Origin: Pseudomonas sp. B21_DOA
Lineage (GTDB): Bacteria > Pseudomonadota > Gammaproteobacteria > Pseudomonadales > Pseudomonadaceae
Assembly (NCBI GenBank): GCA_030544685.1
Contig: CP086683.1
Location: 620,001-684,000 of the forward strand
Direction of reading: 5' to 3'
DNA: 64,000 nt
The notes below the pieces were generated by a model that made no database searches, was not told where the DNA came from, and worked only from the letters and a program-made list of their open reading frames with translations. Of this stretch, positions 26,248-37,854 are shown one piece after another. Made by a program: the position numbers and the translations under genes. Every line of letters begins with the position of its first letter. The first letter of the stretch is position 1.

Positions 26248-28658
26248 ATGAAGCGTGCGTTCACCGTTGTTGCCCTGCTCATCGTTGTCCTGCTCTGCGC
26301 CGTTGGCGGCTATATCTACAGCAAGCAGCCAACGCGCCAGGGCCAGGTCGAGCTGCGCAATCTGCAAGGCTCGGTGACCGTGCGCTACGACGAGCGCGGT
26401 GTGCCGCATATCCGCGCCGAGAACGAAACCGACCTTTATCGCGCCCTCGGATATGTCCACGCGCAGGACCGGTTGTTCCAGATGGAAGCCATGCGCCGCC
26501 TCGCCCGCGGTGAACTGGCCGAAGTGCTCGGGCCGAAGCTGCTCGACACCGATAAGCTGTTTCGCAGCCTGCGCATCCGCGAGCGCGCGGCCAGTTACGT
26601 CGCCAGCCTCGACAGGCAGTCGCCGGCGTGGAAGGGCCTGCAAGCTTATCTGGACGGCATCAACCAATATCAGGACAGCCACGCCGCGCCGATCGAGTTC
26701 GACGTGCTGGGCATCCCCAAGCGGCCGTTCACGGCCGAGGACAGCATCAGCGTCGCCGGTTACATGGCCTACAGCTTTGCCGCCGCGTTTCGCACCGAGC
26801 CGTTGCTGACTTACGTGCGCGATCAGCTCGGTGCCGATTATCTCAATGTGTTCGATCTGGACTGGCAGGCCAAAGGCGTTCTGGCTACCGATCACACCCG
26901 GCACGCGCCGGCCCTGGCCGCCGGCGACTGGCAGGACCTCACCGCCCTCGCCCGCCTCAGCGAACACGCGCTGCTCGACAACGGTCTGCCGCAGTTTGAG
27001 GGCAGCAACGCCTGGGTGATTGCCGGCAACCGCAGCCAGAGCGGCAAGCCATTGCTGGCCGGCGATCCGCATATCCGTTTCTCGGTGCCGTCGGTGTGGT
27101 ACGAGGCGCAGCTGTCGGCGCCGGGTTTCGAGTTGTACGGCCATCATCAGGCGCTGGTGCCGTTCGCGTTTCTGGGGCACAACCTCGATTTCGGCTGGAG
27201 CCTGACCATGTTCCAGAACGACGATCTCGATCTGATCGCCGAGAAGGTCAACCCGGACAATCCCAATCAGGTCTGGTATCGCGGCCAGTGGACCGACCTG
27301 CTCGTGAGCGAGCAGCAGATCAATGTGAAGGGGCAGGCGCCGGTGACTCTTACCTTGCGCCAGTCCCCGCACGGGCCGATCGTCAACGATGCGCTGGGCA
27401 CTGCTGCCGGGAAAACACCGATCGCCATGTGGTGGGCCTTTCTGGAAACGCCGAACCCGATCCTTGAAGGCTTCTACCAGCTCAACCGTGCCGACACCCT
27501 GGCCAAGGCCCGCGCGGCTGCGGCCAAGGTCCAGGCACCGGGGCTGAATCTGATTTACGCCAACGCCAAAGGTGATATCGCCTGGTGGGCGTCGGCGCTG
27601 CTGCCCAAGCGGCCGGCCGGGGTGAAACCGGAATTCATTCTCGATGGCAGCACCAATCAGGCGGACAAGGACGGTTACTACCCGTTCAGCGCCAACCCGC
27701 AGGAAGAGAACCCGGCGCGGGGCTATATCGTCTCGGCCAACTTCCAGCCCGTGTCGCCGACCGGCATGGAGATTCCCGGTTACTACAACCTTGCCGATCG
27801 CGGCCAGCAGCTCGATCGTCAACTCAGCGACAACCGGGTGAAGTGGAGCAACGAGGCCAACCAGAAACTGCAACTGGGCACGGCGACAAGTTATGGACCG
27901 CGTCTGTTTGCGCCGCTGCTGCCGGTGTTGCGTGAAGTGGTGAGTGATCCGGCGCAACGCAAACTGGTCGAGCAACTGGCGCAATGGCCCGGCGACTATC
28001 CGCTGGATTCGGTCAGCGCGACGGTGTTCAACCAGTTCCTCTACGACCTTGCCGACGCGGCGATGCGCGATGAGTTGGGCAATGACTTTTTCGAAACGAT
28101 GCTGTCGACGCGGGTGATCGATTCCGCCTTGCCACGCCTGGCGGCGAAGGCGGATTCAGCGTGGTGGGACAATCGCAGCACGCCAGCCAAAGAAACCCGC
28201 GCCGATGTCGTGCGCACGGCGTGGGCGGCAAGCATGGCGCATCTGAAACTCACCCTCGGCGATAACGTGGCCGGTTGGCAGTGGGGCGCGGCGCACACCC
28301 TGACCCACGGCCATCCACTGGGGCAGCAGAAGCCGCTGGATCGCCTGTTCAACGTCGGGCCGTTTGCGGCGCCGGGCAGTCATGAAGTGCCGAACAACCT
28401 CTCGGCGAAGATCGGCCCGGCGCCTTGGCCGGTGACTTATGGGCCGTCGACCCGGCGTCTGGTGGACTTTGCCGATCCGGTGCATGGCTTGACGATCAAC
28501 CCGGTCGGCCAGAGTGGCGTACCGTTGGACAGTCACTATGACGATCAGGCGGAGGCGTACGTGGAGGGATTTATGTGCAGGCGCATTTCAGCGAGGAAGA
28601 GGTGCTGGCGAATACGCGCAGTACGTTGAAGCTGTTGCCTGCGCGGGCTGCGCAATAG
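26248..28658 (+). CDS. hacB: Penicillin acylase-family N-acyl homoserine lactone acylase, HacB-like (3' frameshift as sequenced)
   Basis: N-terminal nucleophile hydrolase, exported and self-processed into alpha and beta subunits. A signal/transmembrane segment (residues 3-22) precedes alpha-subunit motifs RGVPHIRAENETDLYRALGY and HAQDRLFQMEAMRR. The beta-chain nucleophile is Ser253 in EGSNAWVIAGNRS. The frame slips at 28566-28568 (one G missing); corrected, the tail reads VEGIYVQAHFSEEEVLAN and ends at 28658, about 804 aa. The P. aeruginosa gene in this neighbourhood (PA0305, HacB) cleaves acyl-homoserine lactones; homology and synteny suggest the same, but beta-lactams or other amides are possible. 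Start ATG 26248 follows AAGGAGT. Confidence 0.82.
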
Positions 28659-28680
28659 ATTAATGCCGTCTCGACCGGCC

Positions 28681-28746
28681 CTTCGCGAGCAGGCTCGCTC
28701 CCACATTGAAATGCGTTCTCCTGTGGGAGCGAGCCTGCTCGCGAAA
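28681..28746. repeat. REPIN
   Basis: CTTCGCGAGCAGGCTCGCTC and its reverse complement between the convergent acylase and GlxA-type genes. Confidence 0.9.
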
Positions 28747-28771
28747 GGGCCTTCAGCGACGCCGCAAAACG

Positions 28772-29737
28772 TCAGAGCTTCACGGCAAAATTCAGCCGAA
28801 ACTGCTGCGGCGTCACGCCTAATCTGCGGTTGAACACACTGCGCATATGCTGCGCATCACGAAATCCGCACTGATACGCCACGGTCTTCAACGGCGCCGT
28901 GGTGCTTTCCAGCATGACCCGCGCCGCATCCACCCGCGCCCGTTCGACAAACTCCGCCGGGGTCACTTTCGCTTCCCGCGCGAACACCCGGGAGAAATTG
29001 CGCGCACTCATGTTCGCCGCATTGGCCAGATCGGCGATCGTCAAGTCGCCGGTGAGATTGGCCAGCACATACAACTGCACCAGCGCCACCGCTGACGTCG
29101 GTTCGGCATGCGGCGTGAGGAACGGGCTGAACTGCGATTGCCCGCCCGAGCGCTGGGTGAACACCACCAGCCGTTTCGCCACACTCAGCGCCACCTCGGC
29201 GCCGTGGTCGCGCGCCAGCAGGTACAGCGACAGATCGATGCCCGCCGTGACCCCGGCCGACGTGTAGAGCGCGCCGTCCTCGACATACAGACGATCCGCC
29301 TCGACCCGCGTGGTCGGGCACAACTGCGCCAAAGCTTCGGCATCGTTCCAGTGCGTGGTGACGGTGCGCCCCTCAAGCAAACCGGCGCGGGCGAGCATGA
29401 ACGCGCCATTGCAGATCGAGCCGAAACGCCGGGCGCGGCCACAGGCTTCACGCAGCCAGGCATCGAACGTAGGGCCAAAATCCATGAACGGCAATTGCGG
29501 TCCACCGGCGACCAGCAGCAGGTCACAGGCCTGCGTAGATTCGCTGAAATGGCGGTGGGCATGCAGGCTGAGTCCATTGGAACAGGCCATCGCCCCGTGC
29601 TCGACGCCGATCACTTCCAGCCGATAGTGATCCTGCGGCGCAAGAAAGCGGTTGGCTTCGGCGAACACGTCCATGGGGCCGCTGACGTCCAGTGACTGCA
29701 CGCCGGGGAACACCACAATGACGACGGATTTGTTCAT
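28772..29737 (-). CDS. GlxA-family transcriptional regulator (DJ-1/PfpI + AraC)
   Basis: Regulator of about 321 aa with an N-terminal DJ-1/PfpI amidotransferase-like ligand domain (SVVIVVFPGVQSLDVSGP at the start, nucleophile-elbow-like SICNGAFMLARAG) and a C-terminal AraC double helix-turn-helix (LTIADLANAANMSARNFSRV and TVAYQCGFRDAQHMRSVF). I chose ATG 29737 (MNKSVVIVV), which aligns with family starts; the frame is open further upstream into a REPIN. It diverges from the HD-domain gene at 30048 and may control it. Confidence 0.87.
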   Translation of the reverse strand: MNKSVVIVVFPGVQSLDVSGPMDVFAEANRFLAPQDHYRLEVIGVEHGAMACSNGLSLHAHRHFSESTQACDLLLVAGGPQLPFMDFGPTFDAWLREACGRARRFGSICNGAFMLARAGLLEGRTVTTHWNDAEALAQLCPTTRVEADRLYVEDGALYTSAGVTAGIDLSLYLLARDHGAEVALSVAKRLVVFTQRSGGQSQFSPFLTPHAEPTSAVALVQLYVLANLTGDLTIADLANAANMSARNFSRVFAREAKVTPAEFVERARVDAARVMLESTTAPLKTVAYQCGFRDAQHMRSVFNRRLGVTPQQFRLNFAVKL

Positions 29738-29777
29738 GACTGAAACGTCCTCGATCCTTTGGCAAACACACAAACCT

Positions 29778-29865
29778 GTGGGAGCGAGCCTGCTCGCGAA
29801 GAGGCCGTCACACGCAACATAGCTGTCGAATGACACACCGCCTTCGCGAGCAGGCTCGCTCCCAC
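29778..29865. repeat. REPIN
   Basis: GTGGGAGCGAGCCTGCTCGC and its reverse complement, in the divergent region between the GlxA-type regulator and the HD-domain gene. It is one of the few copies located 5' to genes. Confidence 0.9.
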
Positions 29866-30047
29866 ATGGGCCGTGCCTGGCTTGTTGCCCGGGTCACCCT
29901 AGCCAATCCACACCCGACAAGCGAGCCTGGCACGATTTGCAGGTGGATTGGCAAGGATCGCAGCCATGACTCGATTGTTCGCTTGGCGCGCGGGGAACAG
30001 ACTTTTCCCAGCAGCGCCACGACGGCGTTTTCGACGAGGAAACCGTT

Positions 30048-30689
30048 ATGACCAGCACCATCGCCGGCATCAAAATCCCTGACAGCGCCCTCGCCCGGGC
30101 CACCACCGAGTACATTCGCGACATCGAATCCGACCTGCTTTATCACCACTCGCGCCGGGTGTTTCTGTTCGGCGCCTTGAGCGGCGAGCGCCAGCAATTG
30201 GCCTATAACCCGGAGCTGCTGTACGTCGGCGCAATGTTCCACGACCTTGGTCTGGTCGCAGGCCATCGCAGCGATGACGAGCGCTTCGAAGTGGACGGCG
30301 CAAATGCCGCCGCAGCGTTTCTCAAGCCGTACGGGCTGAGCGACGACGATATCGAGCAAGTCTGGCTGTCGATCGCGTTGCACACCACGCCGGGCGTGCC
30401 CAGGCATCTGCGCCCGACCGTAGCACTGGTGACCGCCGGGGTGGAGATGGACGTGCTGGGCATGGATTACGCGGCGTTCAGCAGCGTGCAGCGCGAAGCC
30501 GTGGTGCATGCGCATCCACGCGGGGAAGGTTTCAAGGAGTGCATCATCTGCGCGTTTGCCGATGGCTTGCGTCATCGCCCGCAGACTACGTTTGGCAATG
30601 TGAAGACTGATGTGCTGGTGGATCAGGAGCCGGGGTTCAAACCGATGAATTTCGTCGAGGTTATCCGGCAGTCTCCCTGGACTGCTTAA
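30048..30689 (+). CDS. HD-domain hydrolase, cyanamide hydratase-like
   Basis: Metal-dependent HD-superfamily protein (213 aa). Candidate metal ligands are His34 in LYHHSRRVF and His65-Asp66 in AMFHDLGL, plus His in IALHTTPG. The overall pattern (HSRRVFLFGAL, FHDLGLV, FEVDGANAAAAFL) resembles the cyanamide hydratase-like HD group. The true substrate is unknown. Start ATG 30048, with GAGG about ten bases upstream. The GlxA-type gene is divergent. Confidence 0.78.
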   Translation: MTSTIAGIKIPDSALARATTEYIRDIESDLLYHHSRRVFLFGALSGERQQLAYNPELLYVGAMFHDLGLVAGHRSDDERFEVDGANAAAAFLKPYGLSDDDIEQVWLSIALHTTPGVPRHLRPTVALVTAGVEMDVLGMDYAAFSSVQREAVVHAHPRGEGFKECIICAFADGLRHRPQTTFGNVKTDVLVDQEPGFKPMNFVEVIRQSPWTA

Positions 30690-30711
30690 AACCAGATTTG
30701 GAACTGGGCCC

Positions 30712-30800
30712 TGTGGCGAGGGATTTATCCCCGTTGGGTTGCGAAGCGACCCCAAAAAAGGCCTGCTGCGCAGTCCATCGGGGATAAATCCCTCACCACA
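30712..30800. repeat. Inverted repeat, TGTGGCGAGGGATTTATCCCC family
   Basis: TGTGGCGAGGGATTTATCCC and its reverse complement, with the internal GCGAAGC/CTGCGCAG segment. It lies between converging genes; a lone half REP (CCCGCTCCCACA) follows immediately. Confidence 0.85.
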
Positions 30801-30859
30801 AAAGCCCGCTCCCACATTTTGATTTGGGTTGGCCTCGGGAATGAGACCACCCCCTCGGC

Positions 30860-31750
30860 TCACACGGTCTGTGGCGCAGGCGCGCGACGTGCGTCCGGTT
30901 GCTTCCACGAATCAGCCGCGCTCTCTTCGATGGCTTGCTGGATGGCTTTCTTGCGTGCTTCTTCGGCACGGCGGCTGAAGAACCACACCAGGAAGGTCAC
31001 CAGCGACACCGCCAGCAGAATCAGGCTGGCCACGGCGTTGATTTCCGGCTTCACGCCCAGGCGCACGGCCGAGAACACTTCCATCGGCAGGGTCGTCGAA
31101 CCCGGGCCGGACACGAAGCTCGCCAGCACCAGGTCGTCCAGCGACAGGGCGAACGACATCATCCCGCCCGCTGCCAGCGACGGTGCGATCATCGGGATGG
31201 TGATCAGGAAGAACACCTTCCACGGCCGTGCACCCAGGTCCATCGCCGCCTCTTCGATCGACAGGTCCAGCTCACGCAAGCGCGCCGACACCACGACTGC
31301 CACATACGCCGCGCAGAACGTGGTGTGGGCGATCCAGATGGTGACGATGCCGCGTTCCTGCGGCCAGCCGATCATCTGCGCCATGGCCACGAACAGCAGC
31401 AACAGCGACAGACCGGTGATCACTTCCGGCATCACCAAGGGCGCAGTCACCAGGCCGCCGAACAGCGTGCGACCCTTGAAGTGGGTGATACGCGTGAGCA
31501 CGAATGCCGCCAGCGTACCCAGCGCCACCGCGGCAACCGCCGTGTAGCAGGCGATTTCAAGCGAGCGCAACACCGAGCCCATCAGTTGCGAGTTGTCGAG
31601 CAGGCCGACGTACCATTTGATCGACCAGCCGCCCCACACCGTTACCAGTTTCGAGGCGTTGAACGAGTAGATCACCAGGATCAGCATCGGCAGATAGATG
31701 AACAGCAGACCCAATACCAGCATCAGGCTGGAGAAACGGAAGCGCTTCAT
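30860..31750 (-). CDS. spuH: Spermidine/putrescine ABC transporter permease SpuH (PotI-like)
   Basis: Inner-membrane permease, last gene of the spu uptake operon; 296 aa with about six helices. The coupling motif EAAMDLGARPWKVFFLITIP (cytoplasmic EAA loop) contacts SpuF. It pairs with SpuG. The start at 31750 overlaps the end of spuG by four bases (ATGA), indicating translational coupling. The C-terminal tail is rich in charged residues and proline. Confidence 0.95.
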   Translation of the reverse strand: MKRFRFSSLMLVLGLLFIYLPMLILVIYSFNASKLVTVWGGWSIKWYVGLLDNSQLMGSVLRSLEIACYTAVAAVALGTLAAFVLTRITHFKGRTLFGGLVTAPLVMPEVITGLSLLLLFVAMAQMIGWPQERGIVTIWIAHTTFCAAYVAVVVSARLRELDLSIEEAAMDLGARPWKVFFLITIPMIAPSLAAGGMMSFALSLDDLVLASFVSGPGSTTLPMEVFSAVRLGVKPEINAVASLILLAVSLVTFLVWFFSRRAEEARKKAIQQAIEESAADSWKQPDARRAPAPQTV

Positions 31751-32667
31751 TCTTTACCCTCCATTTCCTTGGCCTGACTGCGGTTGAACAGGATGATCGG
31801 CACAATCAGGATCGCCAGCATCACCACCGCCAGCGCGGACGCCACCGGCCAGTCGCGGTTGTTGAAGAATTCTTGCCACAGCACCTTACCGATCATCAGG
31901 GTTTCCGGGCCGCCGAGCAGTTCCGGAATCACAAACTCGCCCACCACCGGAATGAACACCAGCATGCAACCGGCAATGATCCCGTTCTTGGACAGCGGAA
32001 TGGTGATTTTCCAGAAGCTGTTGAAGGTGCTCGAACCGAGGTCGGAAGCAGCTTCAAGCAAGCTTTGATCGTGCTTCACCAGATTGGCGTACAGCGGCAG
32101 GATCATGAACGGCAGGTACGAATAGACCACGCCGATGTACACGGCGAGGTTGGTGTTGAGGATCTGCAGCGGCTCGTCGATCAGGCCCACGCTCATCAGG
32201 AAACCGTTGAGCAGACCGTTGTTGCTGAGAATGCCCATCCACGCGTAGACGCGGATCAGGATCGCCGTCCAGGTCGGCATCATGATCAGCAGCACCAGCA
32301 CCGTTTGCAGCTCTTTGCGCGCGCTGGCGATGGCATAGGCCATCGGGTAACCGATCAGCAGGCAGAGCACGGTGCTGATAAAGGCCATTTTCAGCGAGCC
32401 GAGGTAGGCGGCGATGTACAGCTCGTCGTCGCCGAGCATCGCGTAGTTGCCGAGGTTCAGCAGCAGTTGCAGCTTCTGTTCGGCGTAGGTGTAGATCTCG
32501 GTGTACGGCGGGATCGCCACGTCGGCTTCGGCAAAGCTGATTTTCAGAACGATGAAGAACGGCAGCATGAAGAACAGGAACAGCCAGATGAACGGCACCC
32601 CGATGACCATTTGCCGGCCATTGGGGATGATTCGGTTTATACGGCGTTTGAATTTGCGCATGTTCAT
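31747..32667 (-). CDS. spuG: Spermidine/putrescine ABC transporter permease SpuG (PotH-like)
   Basis: Second inner-membrane permease subunit, about 306 aa with six predicted helices (first at FIWLFLFFMLPFFIVL). The EAA loop is EAASDLGSSTFNSFWKITIP. I chose ATG 32667 (MNMRKFKRR) because its ATGA overlaps the spuF stop codon, the standard coupling in this operon; the frame above is inside spuF. Confidence 0.95.
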   Translation of the reverse strand: MNMRKFKRRINRIIPNGRQMVIGVPFIWLFLFFMLPFFIVLKISFAEADVAIPPYTEIYTYAEQKLQLLLNLGNYAMLGDDELYIAAYLGSLKMAFISTVLCLLIGYPMAYAIASARKELQTVLVLLIMMPTWTAILIRVYAWMGILSNNGLLNGFLMSVGLIDEPLQILNTNLAVYIGVVYSYLPFMILPLYANLVKHDQSLLEAASDLGSSTFNSFWKITIPLSKNGIIAGCMLVFIPVVGEFVIPELLGGPETLMIGKVLWQEFFNNRDWPVASALAVVMLAILIVPIILFNRSQAKEMEGKE

Positions 32668-33805
32668 GAGCGAAGTACCACGCCGCTGTCGTCTTCCCAC
32701 CACACGTAGACCTGATCACCCCAGGTCGGACGTGCGCCGCGACGTTCGGCGTTGGCGACGAACGACTGCACCAGTTTGCCGCTCGGCAATTCGACGTAGA
32801 ACACCGAGTGCCCGCCCAGATAGGCGATGTCGTGGACCTTGCCGCTCGACCAGTTGTACTCGCAGGTCGGCATGTCGGCGGTGACCAGCAGCTTCTCCGG
32901 ACGAATCGCGTAGGTGACCGACTTGTCCTGGACCGAGGTGCTGATGCCGTGGCCGACGTAGATCTGCCGGTCGAGGTCCTTGCAGGTGATGGTCGCGTGG
33001 CCTTCGGCGTCGTCGATCACTTCGCCTTCGAAAATGTTGACGTTGCCGATGAATTCACAGACCAGACGGCTGGTCGGGGTTTCGTAGATGTCGATCGGGC
33101 TGCCGATCTGCGCGATCCAGCCCAGGTGCATGATCGCGATGCGCTCGGCCATGGTCATGGCCTCTTCCTGATCGTGAGTCACCATCACGCAGGTCACGCC
33201 GACGCGCTCGATGATTTCCACCAGTTCCAGCTGCATCTGCGAGCGCAGCTTTTTGTCCAGAGCGCCCATCGGTTCGTCGAGCAGCAGCAGCTTCGGGCGC
33301 TTGGCCAGCGAACGGGCCAGGGCCACGCGCTGACGCTGGCCGCCGGACAGTTGATGCGGCTTGCGCTTGGCGTACTGGCTCATCTGCACCAGCTTGAGCA
33401 TCTCGGCCACGCGGGCGTCGATCTCGGCCTTGGGAATCTTGTCCTGCTGCAGGCCGAAGGCGATGTTCTGCGCCACGGTCATGTGCGGGAACAAGGCGTA
33501 GGACTGAAACATCATGTTGATCGGACGGTCGTACGGCGGCATGTCGGTGATGTCGACGCCGTCGAGGAAAATCCGCCCTTCCGTGGGCCGTTCGAAGCCT
33601 GCAAGCATCCGTAGCAAGGTGGATTTGCCCGATCCCGAACCCCGAGCAGGGCAAAGATCTCGCCCTTCTTGATTTCCAGGGACACGTCGTCCACGGCAAT
33701 CGTCTCGTCGAACTTCTTCGTGACCCGGTCGATTTTGACCAGCACCTGTTTTGGTGTCTGGTCGCCCTCGAGGGCTTTCTTGTAGGCGCCGGAGGCAACT
33801 GCCAT
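32664..33805 (-). CDS. spuF: Spermidine/putrescine ABC transporter ATP-binding protein SpuF (PotA-like; frameshifted as sequenced)
   Basis: Cytoplasmic ATPase driving the SpuGH channel, 380 aa when corrected. One G is missing at the C-run 33640-33643, exactly inside the Walker A motif, which should read LLGGSGSGKSTLLRML. Other motifs are intact: Q-loop [14 protein letters not shown], signature LSGGQRQRVALARSL, Walker [14 protein letters not shown]-loop MVTHDQEEA, and a C-terminal TOBE domain. Start ATG 33805. If the deletion were real the transporter could not hydrolyse ATP. Confidence 0.93.
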
Positions 33806-33868
33806 TTACGAAACTCCCAACAGAAGCAGCAGTTCGCCCCGCAAGACGAACCCTGGATAGTTTGTGCG

Positions 33869-35095
<1,227 letters not shown>

Positions 35096-35102
35096 TTATC
35101 CG

Positions 35103-35131
35103 CTGGCCGCCGTCGCAGCGACGACGGCCAG
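35103..35131. promoter_or_regulatory. Intercistronic hairpin between spuD and spuE
   Basis: CTGGCCGCCGTCG and CGACGACGGCCAG pair with one mismatch around a three-base loop, about 20 bases after the spuD stop. There is no T-run, so it is more likely an mRNA-stabilising or attenuating structure than a full terminator. It could keep spuD more abundant than the downstream genes. Confidence 0.55.
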
Positions 35132-35152
35132 TGGTTGTGGCGACAAACCGGC

Positions 35153-36265
35153 TTATTTGCCCGATTTGATCTTGGTCCAGCTACGGGTGATCAGGCGCAG
35201 CGTGGCGGCGTCCAGATCGCTGATCGCATAGAGCTGCTTCTTCACTTCAGCCGAAGGGTAGATGCTCGGGTCGCTGGTGATGTCCTTGTCCACCAGAGGC
35301 GTCGCCGCCTTGTTGCCATTCGGGAAACGCACGGCGTTGGTGATGCCGGCCATCACTTGCGGCTCGAGCAGGTAGTTCATGAACTTGTAGGCGGCTTCGA
35401 CGTTTTCGGCATCCTTGGGAATGGCGACCATGTCGTAGAAAGTACCGGCGCCTTCTTTCGGAATGGTGTAGGCCAGTTTGACCTTGTCACCGGCTTCCTG
35501 AGCGCGGGTCTTGGACTGCTCCAGGTCACCCGAGTAACCGACGGCGACGCAGATGTTGCCGTTGGCCAGGTCCGAGATGTACTTGGACGAGTGGAAGTAG
35601 GCAACCGAAGGACGGATCTTCAGGAACAGGTCTTCGGCGGCTTTCAGATCAGCCTTGTCCTTGCTGTTGGTCGGCTTGCCCAGATAGTGCAATGCCGCCG
35701 GAATCATTTCGGTCGGGGCATCGAGGAAGCTCACGCCGCAGCTTTTGAGTTTCTCGATGTTTTCCGGCTTGAACACCACGTCCCACGAATCGATCTTGTC
35801 GATGCCCAGCGCAGCCTTGACCTTGGCCGGGTTGTAGCCAATGCCGATCGAGCCCCACATGTACGGGAAGGCGTGTTTGTTGCCTTCGTCGCTGGCATCG
35901 CCAACGGCCTTGAGCAGGTCTTCGTCGAGGTTTTTCCAGTTTGGCAGCTTGGACTTGTCCAGCTCCTGGTAGACGCCGGCCTTGATCTGCTTGGCGAGGA
36001 AATTGTTGGAAGGCACCACGATGTCGTAACCGGACTTGCCGGCCAGCAGCTTGGCTTCCAGGGTTTCGTTACTGTCGAAGACGTCGTAGACGACTTTGAT
36101 CCCGGTGGCTTTCTCGAAGTTGGCCACGGTGTCCGGCGCGATGTAGTCGGACCAGTTGTAGACATGCAGTACCTTGTCGTCCGCGTGCACCGCACCCGCC
36201 ATCATGCCCGCCATGGACAGCGCGAGCAGAGTCTTGCCAGCTAGCTTTTTACCTAATGCCTTCAT
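35153..36265 (-). CDS. spuD: Putrescine-binding periplasmic protein SpuD
   Basis: Substrate-binding protein of the polyamine importer, 370 aa, with signal peptide ending AGAVHA and mature start [18 protein letters not shown]. The ligand-binding region includes [32 protein letters not shown] and [20 protein letters not shown]. In P. aeruginosa SpuD prefers putrescine. Start ATG 36265. Gene order spuC-D-E-F-G-H matches P. aeruginosa. Confidence 0.95.
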   Translation of the reverse strand: MKALGKKLAGKTLLALSMAGMMAGAVHADDKVLHVYNWSDYIAPDTVANFEKATGIKVVYDVFDSNETLEAKLLAGKSGYDIVVPSNNFLAKQIKAGVYQELDKSKLPNWKNLDEDLLKAVGDASDEGNKHAFPYMWGSIGIGYNPAKVKAALGIDKIDSWDVVFKPENIEKLKSCGVSFLDAPTEMIPAALHYLGKPTNSKDKADLKAAEDLFLKIRPSVAYFHSSKYISDLANGNICVAVGYSGDLEQSKTRAQEAGDKVKLAYTIPKEGAGTFYDMVAIPKDAENVEAAYKFMNYLLEPQVMAGITNAVRFPNGNKAATPLVDKDITSDPSIYPSAEVKKQLYAISDLDAATLRLITRSWTKIKSGK

Positions 36266-36390
36266 GCGTCATGCTCCAAATTTTTCTTTTTGAACCACTT
36301 TGTTCAGCGGCCGAACCCGGACAACTGGAACCGCGGCTAGTCTGGCAAGATCCGAGGCGGTCTTTCAACAAAAGACCAGCCTTTCTGACA

Positions 36391-36427
36391 GCTTTGAGCG
36401 AGTGCGCCGCAGCTCCCCGCTCAAAGC
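36391..36427. promoter_or_regulatory. Hairpin after spuC
   Basis: GCTTTGAGCG (36391-36400) pairs perfectly with CGCTCAAAGC (36418-36427) immediately 3' of the spuC stop. GGTCTT and AAGACC (36359-36377) form a smaller neighbour. No T-run follows, so partial attenuation between spuC and spuD is the likely role. Confidence 0.5.
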
Positions 36428-36434
36428 CTAGCAC

Positions 36435-37799
36435 CTAGGCCTGCAGCGCACCGAGGGTCAGGTCCAGACACTTGCGTGCCTTTGTAACCAGCTCATCGAT
36501 CTCCGCTTTGCTGATCACCAGCGGCGGCGCAATGATCATGGTGTCACCCACCGCGCGCATGATCAGGCCGTTGTCGAAGCAGAACTGCCGGCAGATCATG
36601 CCCACGCCCTTGCCCTCGTAACGCTTGCGCGTGGCCTTGTCCTGCACCAGCTCGATCGCCCCCAGCAGCCCGACGCCGCGAACTTCACCCACCAACGGGT
36701 GATCGTTCAGCTCGCGCAGACGTTTCTGCAAATACGGTGCCGTTTCGTTGTGGGCGTTCTCGATAATTTTTTCATCGCGCAGGATGCGGATGTTTTCCAG
36801 ACCCACCGCTGCGGCCACCGGGTGGCCTGAGTAAGTGAAGCCATGGTTGAAATCGCCGCCTTCATTGAGCACGGCCACCACCGAGTCACGCACGATCAGC
36901 CCGCCCATCGGGATGTAGCCTGAGGTCAGGCCCTTGGCGATGGTCATCATGTGCGGCTTGAGGTCGTAGAAATCGCTACCGAACCACTCACCGGTACGGC
37001 CGAAACCGCAGATCACTTCATCGGCAACGAAAAGGATGTCGTACTTGGCGAGGATTTCCTTGATGCGCGGCCAGTAAGTGTCGGGCGGAATGATCACGCC
37101 GCCGGCACCCTGGATCGGCTCGGCAATAAAGGCACCGACGTTGTCGACGCCGACTTCGAGAATCTTTTCTTCGAGCTGGTTGGCCGCCCAGATGCCGAAC
37201 TCTTCCGGCGACATGTCACCGCCTTCGGCGAACCAGTACGGCTGCGCGATGTGGACGATGCCCGGGATCGGCAGGTCGCCCTGCTCGTGCATATACGTCA
37301 TGCCGCCAAGGCTTGCGCCGGCCACGGTCGAACCGTGATAACCGTTCTTGCGGCTGATGATGACTTTCTTGTTCGGCTGGCCCTTGATCGCCCAGTAGTG
37401 GCGAACCATGCGCAGCATGGTGTCGTTGCCTTCGGAGCCGGAGCCAGTGAAGAACACGTGGTTCATGCCTTCCGGCGCCACGTCGGCAATCGACTTGGCC
37501 AGTTCCAGTGCCGGCGGGTGGGCGGTCTGGAAGAACAGGTTGTAATACGGCAGCTCGCGCATCTGTTTGGCAGCAGCATCAGCCAGCTCATCGCGACCGT
37601 AACCGATCGCCACGCACCAGAGCCCGGCCATGCCGTCGAGGATCTTGTTGCCTTCGCTGTCCCACAGGTAAACGCCCTTGGCGTTGGTGATGATCCGCGG
37701 GCCTTTCTCTTTCAGTTGCTTGAAATCACTGAACGGGGCCAGGTGGTGATCGCTGCTCAGCGCTTGCCACTCACGGGTTTGCGGGTTGTTGCTGGTCAT
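36435..37799 (-). CDS. spuC: Putrescine-pyruvate (polyamine) aminotransferase SpuC
   Basis: Class III PLP aminotransferase converting putrescine (or gamma-glutamylputrescine) to the aldehyde with pyruvate as acceptor. The PLP lysine is Lys289 in TIAKGLTSGY, and Asp260 in LFVADEVICGFGRTG binds the pyridine nitrogen. 454 aa from ATG 37799 (MTSNNPQTREW), which homologues use; an in-frame extension upstream has no support. It lies 55 bases after spuB on the same strand. Confidence 0.95.
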   Translation of the reverse strand: MTSNNPQTREWQALSSDHHLAPFSDFKQLKEKGPRIITNAKGVYLWDSEGNKILDGMAGLWCVAIGYGRDELADAAAKQMRELPYYNLFFQTAHPPALELAKSIADVAPEGMNHVFFTGSGSEGNDTMLRMVRHYWAIKGQPNKKVIISRKNGYHGSTVAGASLGGMTYMHEQGDLPIPGIVHIAQPYWFAEGGDMSPEEFGIWAANQLEEKILEVGVDNVGAFIAEPIQGAGGVIIPPDTYWPRIKEILAKYDILFVADEVICGFGRTGEWFGSDFYDLKPHMMTIAKGLTSGYIPMGGLIVRDSVVAVLNEGGDFNHGFTYSGHPVAAAVGLENIRILRDEKIIENAHNETAPYLQKRLRELNDHPLVGEVRGVGLLGAIELVQDKATRKRYEGKGVGMICRQFCFDNGLIMRAVGDTMIIAPPLVISKAEIDELVTKARKCLDLTLGALQA

Positions 37800-37854
37800 G
37801 CCAATTCTCCTGTTATCGGTGAAGGCGCGCCGCCTGCGCGGCGCGCCCGGCGCA

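Noticed and set aside
26161..27984. 607-codon minus-strand frame over the acylase
   Set aside because: Antisense shadow of the penicillin acylase-family gene, which has catalytic motifs and a ribosome-binding site.
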